Source: Streptomyces sp. Alt3 | GTDB lineage: Bacteria; Actinomycetota; Actinomycetes; Streptomycetales; Streptomycetaceae | Length of the DNA stretch: 64,000 nucleotides | Reading direction: 5' to 3' | Assembly: GCF_030719215.1 (NCBI RefSeq) | Contig: NZ_CP120983.1 | Span: forward strand, 2,418,001 to 2,482,000 | Part shown: in pieces, positions 17,178-25,264 of the stretch | Numbering within the stretch: the stretch's first letter is position 1 | How the letters are laid out: each line of letters starts with the position of its first letter | Program-made: the position numbers and the translations under genes | Notes under the pieces: generated by a model | The model's input: the letters and a program-made list of their open reading frames with translations, nothing else | What the model was told of the DNA's origin: nothing | Database searches by the model: none

Positions 17178-17792
17178 ATGGCTCTGTTCAACCGCAAGAA
17201 CACCGCCCCGTCCACCACCGCGACCCTCGCCGTGGACCCGGCGCTGGCCGCACTGACCGGCACGTACACGATCGACCCGGCACACAGCAGCATCGGTTTC
17301 ACCGTGCGCCACGCCATGGTCACCAACGTCCGCGGCTCCTTCGGTGAGCACGAGGGCACGCTGGTCCTGGACGGCGCAGCCCCCTCCAACTCCTCCGCGT
17401 CCATCGACGTCAAGATCGCCAGCGTCGACACCGGCATCGCCGACCGTGACGGCCACCTGGTCAGCGGCGACTTCTTCGACGCCGAGAAGTTCCCCCTGAT
17501 GTCGTTCCGCTCGACGCAGGCCGAGCAGCTCGGCGGCGACACCTACCGTGTCACCGGCGACCTCACGATCAAGGACGTCACCCGCCCGCTCTCCATCGAC
17601 CTGGAGTTCAACGGTTCGGCCACCGACGTCTACGGCAACGAGCGCGTGGGCTTCGAGGGCAGCACCGACATCCTGCGCTCCGACTGGGGCCTGACCTGGA
17701 ACGCCGCCCTGGAGACCGGTGGCGTGATGGTCAGCGACAAGGTGAAGCTGAACTTCGACATCTCCGCGATCAAGGCCGCCCCGCAGGCCTGA
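17178..17792 (+). CDS. YceI-family lipocalin-like protein
   Basis: 204 residues. ATG 17178 after gaggagg. The YceI signature starts with LTGTYTIDPAHSSIGFTVRHAM and runs through the beta-barrel to VSDKVKLNFDISAIK. YceI proteins are small barrels that bind isoprenoid or other amphipathic ligands. There is no signal peptide, so unlike the E. coli protein this one is probably cytosolic. The gene stands alone with its own promoter and terminator. The physiological ligand is unknown. Confidence 0.92.
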   Translation: MALFNRKNTAPSTTATLAVDPALAALTGTYTIDPAHSSIGFTVRHAMVTNVRGSFGEHEGTLVLDGAAPSNSSASIDVKIASVDTGIADRDGHLVSGDFFDAEKFPLMSFRSTQAEQLGGDTYRVTGDLTIKDVTRPLSIDLEFNGSATDVYGNERVGFEGSTDILRSDWGLTWNAALETGGVMVSDKVKLNFDISAIKAAPQA

Positions 17793-17804
17793 TCCTCCGG
17801 AACC

Positions 17805-17851
17805 GAGCGCGCCCGCCGGCCCTTCCCCCCGGGGAAGGACGGCGGGCGCTC
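17805..17851. terminator. Bidirectional terminator between YceI and methyltransferase genes
   Basis: Near-perfect inverted repeat with core gcgcccgccgg...ccttcccc / ggggaagg...cggcgggcgc, between two convergent stops 60 bases apart. Confidence 0.85.
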
Positions 17852-17855
17852 GGCG

Positions 17856-18497
17856 TCAGCGGCCGGCTGCCACGCGGCGCAGCTTCAGCGCGTTGTCGGT
17901 GCGGGTGGTGGGGTTGCCCTCCGGGTCGTTCTGGATGCGTTCGTGCTCCTCGCTGAGCAGCACCTCCCACTCCCCCTCCGGGAGTTCGAGGGAGGCGAGC
18001 ACCTCGTCCGTCGTCGGCAGCTCCATGTCCGGGTGGTCGTGTTCCCAGGAGGGGAAGCCGGCGTGCCCGACGACGAGGAGCACACCGCCGGGCGCGACCA
18101 CGGAGGCCGCCTGCCGCAGGATGCGCTCGCGCGGCAGGTCCCCCATGGAGTGCAGGAACTGGGCGGAGACAAGGTCGTACTCCCCCTCGGGGAACGAGGC
18201 CCCCAGGTCGTGCCACTGCCAGTCGATCCGGTCCGCGACACCGGCATCGGCCGCGTGGACCGCCGCGCGTTCCAGGGCTACGCGCGAGATGTCGGTGGCG
18301 GTGACCTTCCAGCCGAAGCGGGCGAGCCACACCGCGTCGGCGCCCTCGCCGCAGCCCAGGTCCAGGGCGCGGCCGGGCGTGAGGCCCTCCATCTCGCGCA
18401 CGAGGATCACGTTGGGGTTCCCACTCCAGATCCGGTCGCTCTCGCGGTAGCGGTCGTCCCACATCTCCGCGTCGGTCCGGGTGCTGTCGGTGGTCAT
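17856..18497 (-). CDS. Class I SAM-dependent methyltransferase
   Basis: 213 residues from ATG 18497 (aggag upstream). SAM-binding motif I is ALDLGCGEGADAVWLA, followed by VTATDIS (acidic end of strand 2), DWQWHDLGASFP and the motif FLHSMGDLPRERIL. The overall type is the small-molecule (TPMT/TehB-like) methyltransferase group. It overlaps the flavoenzyme gene upstream by four bases (ATGA), so the two are coupled. With a dithiol-oxidase-like partner, thiol methylation of a small molecule or xenobiotic is a reasonable guess but not shown. Confidence 0.88.
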   Translation of the reverse strand: MTTDSTRTDAEMWDDRYRESDRIWSGNPNVILVREMEGLTPGRALDLGCGEGADAVWLARFGWKVTATDISRVALERAAVHAADAGVADRIDWQWHDLGASFPEGEYDLVSAQFLHSMGDLPRERILRQAASVVAPGGVLLVVGHAGFPSWEHDHPDMELPTTDEVLASLELPEGEWEVLLSEEHERIQNDPEGNPTTRTDNALKLRRVAAGR

Positions 18498-19531
18498 CGA
18501 ATCTCCTGAAGTCCGTGACGGCGGTCCCCGAGCACACGCTCGGTGACCTGGCGCTCGGCCTCGGCCGAGAAGGGTGTGCGGCGGGCGTCGACCGCGCGCC
18601 GGGTGTCCTCGGTGACGAGGTCCATGTTGATCATCGACGCGGCCTTGAGCCCGGCGGCCGCCGCTCCGACGACCTGCTCCATGAGGTTGGCGACGTTGCC
18701 GGCCACCCACACGCCGGGCACCTCGGTGGCTCCCGAGGGGTCGGCCGCGATGTAGGTGCCGACGACGTGGTCGCCCATCAGCATCTCGGTGGGCGCCAGG
18801 CCGAGGCTCTCCAGCACCGTCGACCTCGCGGTGAAGCGGGGCTGGACGACGAGCGCCTCGCGCGGGACGACCGTGCCCCCGGCCAGCCGCACACCGGCGA
18901 GCCGGTCGCCGGCCACCTCCAGCCCGGCCACCGTGCCCTCCACCACGGAGATCCCCCGGGCGGCGAGCTGCTCGTACTCCTCGTCGGTGAAGTCGGCCTG
19001 CTCGTGGCGGAACAGCACCACGTCGTCGGTCCACTGCCGCCAGAGCAGGGCCTGGTGGACGGCCATGGGGCTGAGGGCCAGGACACCGACCGGCCGGTCC
19101 CGCACCTCGTAGCCGTGGCAGTACGGACAGTGCAGCACCTCGTTGCCCCAGCGCTCGGCGATGCCGTCCACCGGCGGCAGCTCGTCGATGATCCCCGTGG
19201 TCACGAGCAGCCGACGGGCCTCGACGACTCCCCCGTCCGCCCGCACGACACGGAATCCGCCGGCCAGCTTCCCGGCCGAGACGACCTCCCCGCGGACGAC
19301 CTCGGCACCGTAGTCCGCGGCCTCGGCCCGGCCGATGGCCAACAGCTCCAGGGGCGGGATGCCCTCCCTGCCCAGGTAGTTGTGGGCGTGGGACGCGGGT
19401 GCGTTGCGCGGACTGCCCGCGTCGATCACCAGCACGGAACGCCGCGCCCTGGCGAGGGCCAGCGCCCCGCTCAGCCCTGCCGCCCCACCACCGATCACCA
19501 CGACGTCGTACCGCTGGTTCGTCTCGCTCAT
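18494..19531 (-). CDS. Thioredoxin-reductase-like FAD/NAD(P) disulfide oxidoreductase
   Basis: About 345 residues. ATG 19531 is chosen because an ideal aggaggt lies seven bases upstream; an in-frame GTG nine bases earlier overlaps that site. FAD-binding GGGAAGLSGALALARA is near residue 12. The redox pair is in HCPYCHGYEV. The CxxCHGYE context is that of the dithiol oxidase branch (GliT/HlmI-like) and of stand-alone flavin reductases rather than true TrxB (CATC). No thioredoxin gene is adjacent. The methyltransferase follows with a four-base overlap. Confidence 0.88.
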   Translation of the reverse strand: MSETNQRYDVVVIGGGAAGLSGALALARARRSVLVIDAGSPRNAPASHAHNYLGREGIPPLELLAIGRAEAADYGAEVVRGEVVSAGKLAGGFRVVRADGGVVEARRLLVTTGIIDELPPVDGIAERWGNEVLHCPYCHGYEVRDRPVGVLALSPMAVHQALLWRQWTDDVVLFRHEQADFTDEEYEQLAARGISVVEGTVAGLEVAGDRLAGVRLAGGTVVPREALVVQPRFTARSTVLESLGLAPTEMLMGDHVVGTYIAADPSGATEVPGVWVAGNVANLMEQVVGAAAAGLKAASMINMDLVTEDTRRAVDARRTPFSAEAERQVTERVLGDRRHGLQEIR

Positions 19532-20058
19532 GCGGATCACCTCCTGTTACGGGAGATGGTGCGCGCGGGGCGCCGGATCGACAAGCTTGCTTGCCGAAGC
19601 GGCAAATTCGCACCAGGCGGTCCCGCCCGGACTCCGCTCCCCCTGGTGTCGGCAAGGACACGATCGCCTCGATCGGGCAGGGGCGCCGGTCACTCCAGGC
19701 GGACTTCGCGACGCGGCTGGACGAGCTGCTGCACACCAAGGGCGGGTCACTGTGTCGAAGGTGCCCCGGAAGAAGCGGTTCCCGGCGTCCGTGCAGGACT
19801 TCGTCGAGTACGGCGCCGAGCGGCCTGGCCCGCCAGTCATGGCCCCAGGGCTGAAATCCCTTATGCGGGAGGCCACTTGGAGTGAGAAAACGCAACTTCG
19901 ACATGACCCGCAAAGGCAGCTACCTTCACCTGGTCCTCGGCTACCACTCACGGTCGCAGAGGAGTTCCTCCAGGCTGAGCCGCCCTTGACGGGATGCGCC
20001 GGCCACACCCCACGAACCCTCACCCCTCAGGCGTAGGCCACCGACCAGGGAGAGACGC
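19532..20058. other. Gene-poor region with a regulator remnant
   Basis: About 527 bases upstream of both the flavoenzyme and the DUF3291 gene. It contains the XRE pseudogene at 19645-19850 and AT-richer stretches likely to be promoters. Beyond that I see no gene; the short frame from about 19880 (VRKRNFDMTRKGSY...) is unrecognised. Confidence 0.5.
19645..19850 (+). pseudogene. Remnant of an XRE-family (DUF5753-type) regulator
   Basis: One frame reads GKDTIASIGQGRRSLQADFA followed by TRLDELLHTKGG, the end of an XRE helix-turn-helix as found in Streptomyces DUF5753 regulators. Similarity then switches frame near 19745 to VSKVPRKKRFPASVQDFVEY, the typical start of DUF5753. There is no start, no full domain, and frames are broken, so this is a decayed gene fragment. 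Confidence 0.6.
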
Positions 20059-20649
20059 ATGTCCCATCTTGCTCTGTACACATTCGGCGTCCTGAAGTCA
20101 CCTCTGTCCGATGCCGCGCCTCTCACGCGCGAGTTCTACGACATCGGCGGGGCCGTCTACCGGAAGATGAGTCAGCACCCCGGATACCTCGCGCATGCCG
20201 AAGCGGTGGACGGTGGCCCGGGCGAACTCTTCGGGGCGGACTGGGGCGCATGGGGAGGGTTCGCCGTCCCGAGCTGGTACGGCAAGGGGCGTACGGCGGA
20301 AACCACCGCCCTGGCCACGACCCTCTCACTCTGGACCGGCCTGCGCCCCGCCTTCGACGCCATATACACCGGTCTGCACCGTGAGGCGCTGAACAGGCGT
20401 TACGACTGGTTCGAGCGGACAGGAAAACCGAATTACGTGTTCTGGTGGGTCTCCGACGGTGGGATACCCACCTGGCAGGACGGGGTTTCCAAGCTCCAGC
20501 ACCTCCACGACCACGGCTCCGCGCCGCATGCCTTCACCTTCCATGACTCTTTCGCCCCGGACGGAACTCCGGCCAGGATCAAAGACATCGGGCAGAAGAG
20601 CGACCGGGGTCGATCACAGGGAAGCCTTGTTCACGGAGCCGACGGCTGA
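20059..20649 (+). CDS. DUF3291-family protein
   Basis: 196 residues, ATG 20059 with ggagag upstream. The family pattern is visible: an opening like LALYTFGVLKSPL, a central GFAVPSWY, a long helix region with the LSLWTGLRPAFDAIYTGLH segment, and WWV..GG.PTW.DGV.KL.HL...G..PHAFTF close to the end. DUF3291 has the dimeric alpha-beta barrel fold of ABM monooxygenases, but no function is established. Its last 19 bases overlap the end of the convergent sigma-factor gene. Confidence 0.8.
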   Translation: MSHLALYTFGVLKSPLSDAAPLTREFYDIGGAVYRKMSQHPGYLAHAEAVDGGPGELFGADWGAWGGFAVPSWYGKGRTAETTALATTLSLWTGLRPAFDAIYTGLHREALNRRYDWFERTGKPNYVFWWVSDGGIPTWQDGVSKLQHLHDHGSAPHAFTFHDSFAPDGTPARIKDIGQKSDRGRSQGSLVHGADG

Positions 20650-21713
20650 GGCGGATGGACCGTGACGCCGAGACCTCCGGCAGAGATTTCGGCAGGCGCC
20701 GACGGCAGTTCCGGACTTCGGATCTCCGGCGCGTCCACCGGCAGTGACGGCATCGACGTGGGCGTGGCCGCCGGTGGCAGTTCCGGCACCGGCGGCAGGT
20801 CCGGAACCGGTGGACCGGAATCGATCGATATCTCCACGGCCACCGTGCCCGGCAGCTCGCAGGTCCTCGGCGTCTCCTCAGGAACGGAAGGGACTGGCCG
20901 CGAACTGTCCTGGCGCGACCGGTCGGTGCCGCGCGGGTCCGGGGAGGGGGATGCGGCGTGAGAACGGGTGCGGGTCTCGGTGGTGGCGGGGAGCCACTCG
21001 ACCGGGGCGGTACGTGGCACCTGAGGCTCGGCCCTGCTCTCCGGAGGCCGGCCGTCCGGCCGGTCGAAGGAGCCGGCGGGCAGGACCGCGCCCGCCACCG
21101 CGAGTGTCACCGCCGCCGAGGTCGCGCCTGTGGACTGGGCGAAGCCCGTACGAGGGAACCTGCGTACGCACACCCACACCGCGGTGGCCGCTGCGAGGCT
21201 CCCGGCCAGGACGTTGCGCATGGAGCGTCTGGCCCTGGCCAGCAGTGACTCGGTCGCGCGGTAGCTCAGCCCCATGGTCCGGGCCACCTGCCCGACGTCG
21301 AGGTCCTGTGCCTGGAGCCGCAGGGCCTGTGCCTGGCGGGCGGGGAGGAGTTCCGCGCTGCGGTCGGCCAGCCATCGGGCCTCCGCCCGGTCGCATGCGC
21401 CCTCCTCGACCAGGGGGGACTCGGCCGGGGCGGCGGACAGGGTCTCGCTCAGCTCCCGGTCGCGGGTGACCTGGCGGTGCCGGTCGGCGCATGCGCGTAC
21501 GGTCGCGTGCCTGAGCCACGAACGCACCCGGCCGTACTGGACGTCAGGGTCCTCCACGGCGCGGATCATCGCTTCGTGGACCGCGTCCTCGGCCTCTTCG
21601 GAGCTCGACGAGCGGCCGCGCGCGATCTCCAGCAGTTCGTCCCGGTGGCTCCAGATGAGCTCCCACCGGTTGCCCGGGCCACCTGGACGGCGGTCGGTGT
21701 GCGGGTCGCTCAC
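20631..21713 (-). CDS. ECF-type sigma factor with membrane and Pro-rich C-terminal extension
   Basis: 360 residues, GTG 21713. Residues about 20-95 are sigma region 2 (EEAEDAVHEAMIRAVEDP, VRSWLRHATVRACADR). Residues about 115-170 are region 4 (LLPARQAQALRLQAQDLDVG, then QVARTMGLSYRATESLLARARRSM). Directly after come hydrophobic stretches (VLAGSLAAATAVWVCV and ATSAAVTLAVAGAVLPAG) and about 145 Pro/Ser/Thr-rich residues. No anti-sigma gene is adjacent, so the extension may tether or control the factor. It lies 136 bases downstream of the double-glycine peptide gene on the same strand, with a hairpin between. Confidence 0.82.
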   Translation of the reverse strand: MSDPHTDRRPGGPGNRWELIWSHRDELLEIARGRSSSSEEAEDAVHEAMIRAVEDPDVQYGRVRSWLRHATVRACADRHRQVTRDRELSETLSAAPAESPLVEEGACDRAEARWLADRSAELLPARQAQALRLQAQDLDVGQVARTMGLSYRATESLLARARRSMRNVLAGSLAAATAVWVCVRRFPRTGFAQSTGATSAAVTLAVAGAVLPAGSFDRPDGRPPESRAEPQVPRTAPVEWLPATTETRTRSHAASPSPDPRGTDRSRQDSSRPVPSVPEETPRTCELPGTVAVEISIDSGPPVPDLPPVPELPPAATPTSMPSLPVDAPEIRSPELPSAPAEISAGGLGVTVHPPQPSAP

Positions 21714-21793
21714 GTTCGAAGCCTCCGGTCCGTGTCTTCAGGTCCGTGGGCCCAGGTGGGGCCGGTGGGCGTCGGCCATGGTGCCCGACTGCT

Positions 21794-21835
21794 CGTACGC
21801 CCCGCGACCTGGCGGGCCAGGTGGCGAGGCGTACG
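21794..21835 (-). terminator. Hairpin between the peptide gene and the sigma-factor gene
   Basis: Outer arms cgtacgcc / ggcgtacg with an inner gacctgg / ccaggt stem. It lies just after the peptide stop in the direction of reading and may give the peptide its own mRNA or partial read-through to the sigma gene. Confidence 0.65.
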
Positions 21836-21849
21836 GGGTCGGCGTCGGA

Positions 21850-22071
21850 TCAGACCGAGAGCGTGGCGGCGGAGCCGAGCCCTGCGACACCGAGCAGGTT
21901 GCTGCCGACGGCGCCCGAGACGCTGCCGGACAGCAGGTCGGCGTCGATCCCACCCGCGATGCCGCCGACGAGGGGCGCCTCGACGGAAGCGGCGCCGGAG
22001 ATGCCACCGGACACGACGTCCAGGTCCGCGTCGGAGATTTCCTGGGTCTGTATCTGGGGGGTGGAGCTCAT
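21850..22071 (-). CDS. Double-glycine leader peptide (bacteriocin-like precursor)
   Basis: 73 residues, ATG 22071, with aagg about a dozen bases upstream. The first 23 residues end in ISDADLDVVSGG. This matches the double-glycine leader pattern exactly: hydrophobic at -12, S at -11, acidic at -8, L at -7, V at -4, GG at -2/-1. The remaining 50 residues are Gly/Ala/Ser/Val/Leu-rich with no Cys, so lanthionine formation is impossible and an unmodified or otherwise modified exported peptide is likely. No peptidase-domain ABC exporter or modification enzyme is nearby; export would need a transporter elsewhere. Confidence 0.72.
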   Translation of the reverse strand: MSSTPQIQTQEISDADLDVVSGGISGAASVEAPLVGGIAGGIDADLLSGSVSGAVGSNLLGVAGLGSAATLSV

Positions 22072-22643
22072 GAGGTGAATTCCCTTCGCGTCAATTCAGA
22101 ATGACCGGGGCCGACTCCGCAGTGGGGAACGGCCCTTGTCGCTTTCACGCACACCGGGGGAATTTCGTCGTCCGCCCGGAGGCGTCGAAATTCCCTGCGG
22201 CTTTCGCGATGTGAGGGATGTAAGCACGCGACGGTGTGACGAAGCCACCCTTCGGCGCTTTCGCCCATGGTCCTCCGGCGCCGAATGGCCGAGGCGGTCA
22301 CATCGCTTTCCGGACCGGTACAGCTTCTTCACTCCCCGGACCGACGGACGTTCCGCCGGCCGAATCCCTGATCCGCCGCGAAAGGGACATAGTCGGCCGC
22401 CGGCAGGGTGGGGCCGGGCCCCGTCCGGAGAGCCGCGGGGCGCGTCCCGTCACCTGCGGACACCGTGTGCAGATCCGCCGCAGACGGCGGGCCCGTCCAA
22501 CGGGGGCCGGCCTGTGCGGTGGGGCCGCGGGATCTGGGATGCTGCAGATCGTCGGCCTTTCTCCCTCGTAGGGAGGACGCGGGCCTGCCGGACGAACTGC
22601 CTGGAGAAGCCATGACGCGTACTGCGACCGCCGAGGTGGGGAC
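22072..22643. other. Intergenic region between peptide and SMI1/KNR4 genes
   Basis: 572 bases between divergent genes. Frames crossing it have no family similarity. It carries an unusual inverted repeat (22158-22195) and a small hairpin-like ctccctcgtagggag near 22561. Confidence 0.5.
22158..22195. repeat. Inverted repeat upstream of the double-glycine peptide
   Basis: Arms GGGAATTTCG / CGAAATTCCC, extended inward by cgcc/ggcg. On the minus strand GGGAAT followed about 17 bases later by a cGAC-type element resembles an ECF sigma promoter reading towards the peptide. This is an inference from the motif only. Confidence 0.45.
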
Positions 22644-23522
22644 GTGACCCGTCCGCACAGCTCCGTCGCCCGGGTGATCGAACGCGTGCCCCCTCCCGTA
22701 GCAGCGGTGGACGGGCACGGCGACTGGGCGGAGGCGGAGCGCACCCTGGGCACCCGGCTGCCGGAGGACTACAAGCAGCTGGTCGCGACGTACGGGCGTG
22801 GGGACTTCTGGGGGGCGTTGTGCCTGTGCACCCCGTTCGGCGACGGCAACCCGGTGCCGCTCACGGCCGACCTCCTGGAGGACTACGGTCCGCTGCGCGA
22901 CGACTTCCCCGACCAGTACCCCTACCCCCTCTTCCCGGAGCCCGGCGGGCTGCTCGCCTGGGCGGTGACGGAGAGTGCGGCGCGCGTGTGCTGGCTGACC
23001 GAGGGACCTCCCGAGTCCTGGCCCGTGGTGATCTGGTCGCGGGACGACGACTACGAGCGGTTCGACTGCGGGGCCGGTGCGTTCCTCGACGGTGTGACGA
23101 GCCGCAGCACCACCTCCGAACTCCTGCACCACGAGCCGGACCTCGCTCCATGGTTCGACCCCGCGATCGAACTGGACCACGTGTACGTCCGGCTGGGCGA
23201 GGGGCCCCGCCCGTACGACGAGCGCCTGCGGATCCTGCGCGACGCGTTCGCGCCCACGTCGGACCGGGGCGACTACGAGTACAACGGTCAGCGGCAGGAC
23301 CACTTCGCCGTCGACGGCACCGGCTGGCTCATGACGTACGAGTGCACCTACGGTCACCAGCTCCGGGTCGCGTTCCCGCCCGCCGACAGCGCGGAGGCCC
23401 GTCGTACCGTGCTGGCGGCGGCGGCCCTGATGGGATGCCCCGTACTGTCGGCGGACACCGTGCACGGCACCTCGTCCTGGGGTTCCGGCGCCGGCCCGGC
23501 GGACGGGTCTCCATCGCGGTGA
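22644..23522 (+). CDS. SMI1/KNR4 (SUKH-type) family protein
   Basis: 292 residues, GTG 22644. The SUKH fold shows as WAEAERTLGTRLPEDYKQLV (helical start), YGRGDF, and PGGLLAWAVTESAARVCWLTEG with EsWPVVIW. A second part (residues about 190-275) carries GWLMTYECTYGHQLRVAF. SUKH proteins are mostly immunity proteins of contact-dependent or polymorphic toxins, sometimes free-standing. No toxin gene is visible next to it, so it may be an orphan immunity gene. Confidence 0.82.
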   Translation: MTRPHSSVARVIERVPPPVAAVDGHGDWAEAERTLGTRLPEDYKQLVATYGRGDFWGALCLCTPFGDGNPVPLTADLLEDYGPLRDDFPDQYPYPLFPEPGGLLAWAVTESAARVCWLTEGPPESWPVVIWSRDDDYERFDCGAGAFLDGVTSRSTTSELLHHEPDLAPWFDPAIELDHVYVRLGEGPRPYDERLRILRDAFAPTSDRGDYEYNGQRQDHFAVDGTGWLMTYECTYGHQLRVAFPPADSAEARRTVLAAAALMGCPVLSADTVHGTSSWGSGAGPADGSPSR

Positions 23523-23823
23523 CCGGCCGGCCGGTGGCCCGGCCCGCCGGCCCCTGCCCTCCTGTCGGGGCGCCCGAAGCGGGACGCCACAGGTCCTCGT
23601 CCCGCGACGGACCACCGTGCGGGAGACCGCGTGCGCGCGGAGTCCGCCGCCCTGCCGCAGCCGGCGGGCCGGGTTCCGCGCTGCCGTGCCCCGTACCGGC
23701 CCCTCTTCGTCGAATGCCTGTCGAATCCCTGTACGCGCATCGGCCCACCGGTGTACGGTCTCGGGCCGATGGACCTTGGGAGCGCTCCCACTTCTGATTC
23801 CGCTTCGCACGAGGAGGAACACC
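23523..23823. other. Promoter region of the GH5 cellulase
   Basis: 301 bases; contains the CebR box at 23777-23790 and the ribosome site (gaggaggaac) for the cellulase. I see no gene. Confidence 0.6.
23777..23790. promoter_or_regulatory. CebR operator
   Basis: Perfect TGGGAGCGCTCCCA palindrome, the known binding site of the cellobiose-sensing LacI-family repressor CebR in Streptomyces, 34 bases before the cellulase ATG. Confidence 0.93.
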
Positions 23824-25194
23824 ATGAAACGCCTGTTCGCCTTACTGGCGACCTTCGCGACCGTCCTGGGTCTGACGGCGGCGTTCGGCCCCCAGGCCGC
23901 GGCCGCCACCGGCTGCAAGGTCGAGTACACGGTCGCCGGCCAGTGGCAGGGGGGCTTCCAGGCCGGAGTGAGGATCACCAACCTGGGAGCCCCCGTCAGC
24001 GGATGGACGCTCCGGTTCACCATGCCGGACGCCGGACAGAAGGTCGCCCAGGGCTGGAACGCCACCTGGTCGCAGTCCGGTTCGGCGGTCACCGCCGTCG
24101 GTGTGGACTGGAACCGCACCCTGGCCACCGGAGGGGTCGCCGACCTGGGCTTCTCCGGCACCTTCACGGGCGCCAACCCGAAGCCCACGGCGTTCACGCT
24201 CAACGGGGTCACCTGTGACGGCTCCGTCGACGAGCCCACCCCCGACCCGGACGCCGGAACACCCGTGGAGGTCAACGGACAGCTCCACGTCTGCGGCGTG
24301 AACCTGTGCAACCAGTACGACCGCCCCGTCCAGCTGCGCGGCATGAGCACGCACGGCATCCAGTGGTTCGAGCAGTGCTACGACGCCACGTCCCTGGACG
24401 CACTGGCGAACGACTGGAAGTCCGACCTGCTGCGCATCTCCATGTACGTACAGGAGGACGGCTACGAGACCGACCCGGCGGGCTTCACCAACCGCGTGAA
24501 CGCCCTCGTCGACATGGCCGAGGCCCGCGGCATGTACGCGCTGATCGACTTCCACACCCTGACGCCGGGTGACCCGAACCACAACCTCGACCGCGCCAAG
24601 ACGTTCTTCGCCTCCGTCGCCGCCCGCAACGCCGGCAAGAAGAACGTGATCTACGAGATCACCAACGAGCCCAACGGCGTGAGCTGGCAGGCCGTCAAGA
24701 ACTACGCCGAGCAGGTCATCCCGGTGGTCCGGGCGGCCGACCCGGACGGCGTCGTCATCGTCGGCACCCGCGGCTGGTCCTCGCTGGGAGTCTCGGACGG
24801 CTCCGACGAGAACGAGGTCGTCAACAACCCGGTCGCCGCCACCAACATCATGTACGCGTTCCACTTCTACGCCGCGAGCCACAAGGACTCCTACCGCTCC
24901 ACACTGAGCCGGGCGGCATCGCGGCTCCCGCTCTTCGTGACCGAGTTCGGCACGGTGAGCGCCACCGGCGGCGGCGCGATGGACGTGGCGAGCACCACGG
25001 CCTGGCTGGACCTGCTCGACCAGCTGAAGATCAGCTACGCGAACTGGACCTATTCGGACGCTCCCGAGAGCAGCGCCGCGTTCCGTCCCGGTACCTGCGG
25101 CGGCGGCGACTACAGCAGCAGCGGTGTGCTGACGGAGTCCGGGGCGCTGCTGAAGAACCGCATCAGTACGCCCGACAGCTTCCCCACCAGCTGA
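23824..25194 (+). CDS. Secreted CBM2-GH5 endo-beta-1,4-glucanase
   Basis: 456 residues, ATG 23824 with a strong ribosome site. The signal peptide runs to about residue 27 (AAAATG). A family 2 cellulose-binding module follows (GCKVEYTVAGQWQGGFQAGV with Cys at both ends and surface Trp in SGWTLRF, QGWNATWS). A short Pro/Asp linker leads to GH5 (RGMSTHGIQWF). The acid/base Glu is in YEITNEPNG, the conserved His in FHFYAASH, and the nucleophile Glu in FVTEFGT. It degrades cellulose outside the cell. The CebR box predicts induction by cellobiose. Confidence 0.95.
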   Translation: MKRLFALLATFATVLGLTAAFGPQAAAATGCKVEYTVAGQWQGGFQAGVRITNLGAPVSGWTLRFTMPDAGQKVAQGWNATWSQSGSAVTAVGVDWNRTLATGGVADLGFSGTFTGANPKPTAFTLNGVTCDGSVDEPTPDPDAGTPVEVNGQLHVCGVNLCNQYDRPVQLRGMSTHGIQWFEQCYDATSLDALANDWKSDLLRISMYVQEDGYETDPAGFTNRVNALVDMAEARGMYALIDFHTLTPGDPNHNLDRAKTFFASVAARNAGKKNVIYEITNEPNGVSWQAVKNYAEQVIPVVRAADPDGVVIVGTRGWSSLGVSDGSDENEVVNNPVAATNIMYAFHFYAASHKDSYRSTLSRAASRLPLFVTEFGTVSATGGGAMDVASTTAWLDLLDQLKISYANWTYSDAPESSAAFRPGTCGGGDYSSSGVLTESGALLKNRISTPDSFPTS

Positions 25195-25197
25195 CCC

Positions 25198-25231
25198 CCG
25201 GCGGGGCTCCGGCCGGCCGGAGCCCCGCCGG
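25198..25231. terminator. Bidirectional terminator between cellulase and regulator genes
   Basis: Perfect arms ccggcggggctcc / ggagccccgccgg with an 8-base self-complementary loop, between convergent genes. Confidence 0.9.
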
Positions 25232-25264
25232 TTCCTCCGCCCCGCTCACGCCGCCCGAGCCGGC

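Noticed and set aside
22136..22615. 159-codon plus-strand frame upstream of the SMI1/KNR4 gene
   Set aside because: No ribosome site, no similarity, and it crosses a clear inverted repeat; treated as non-coding.
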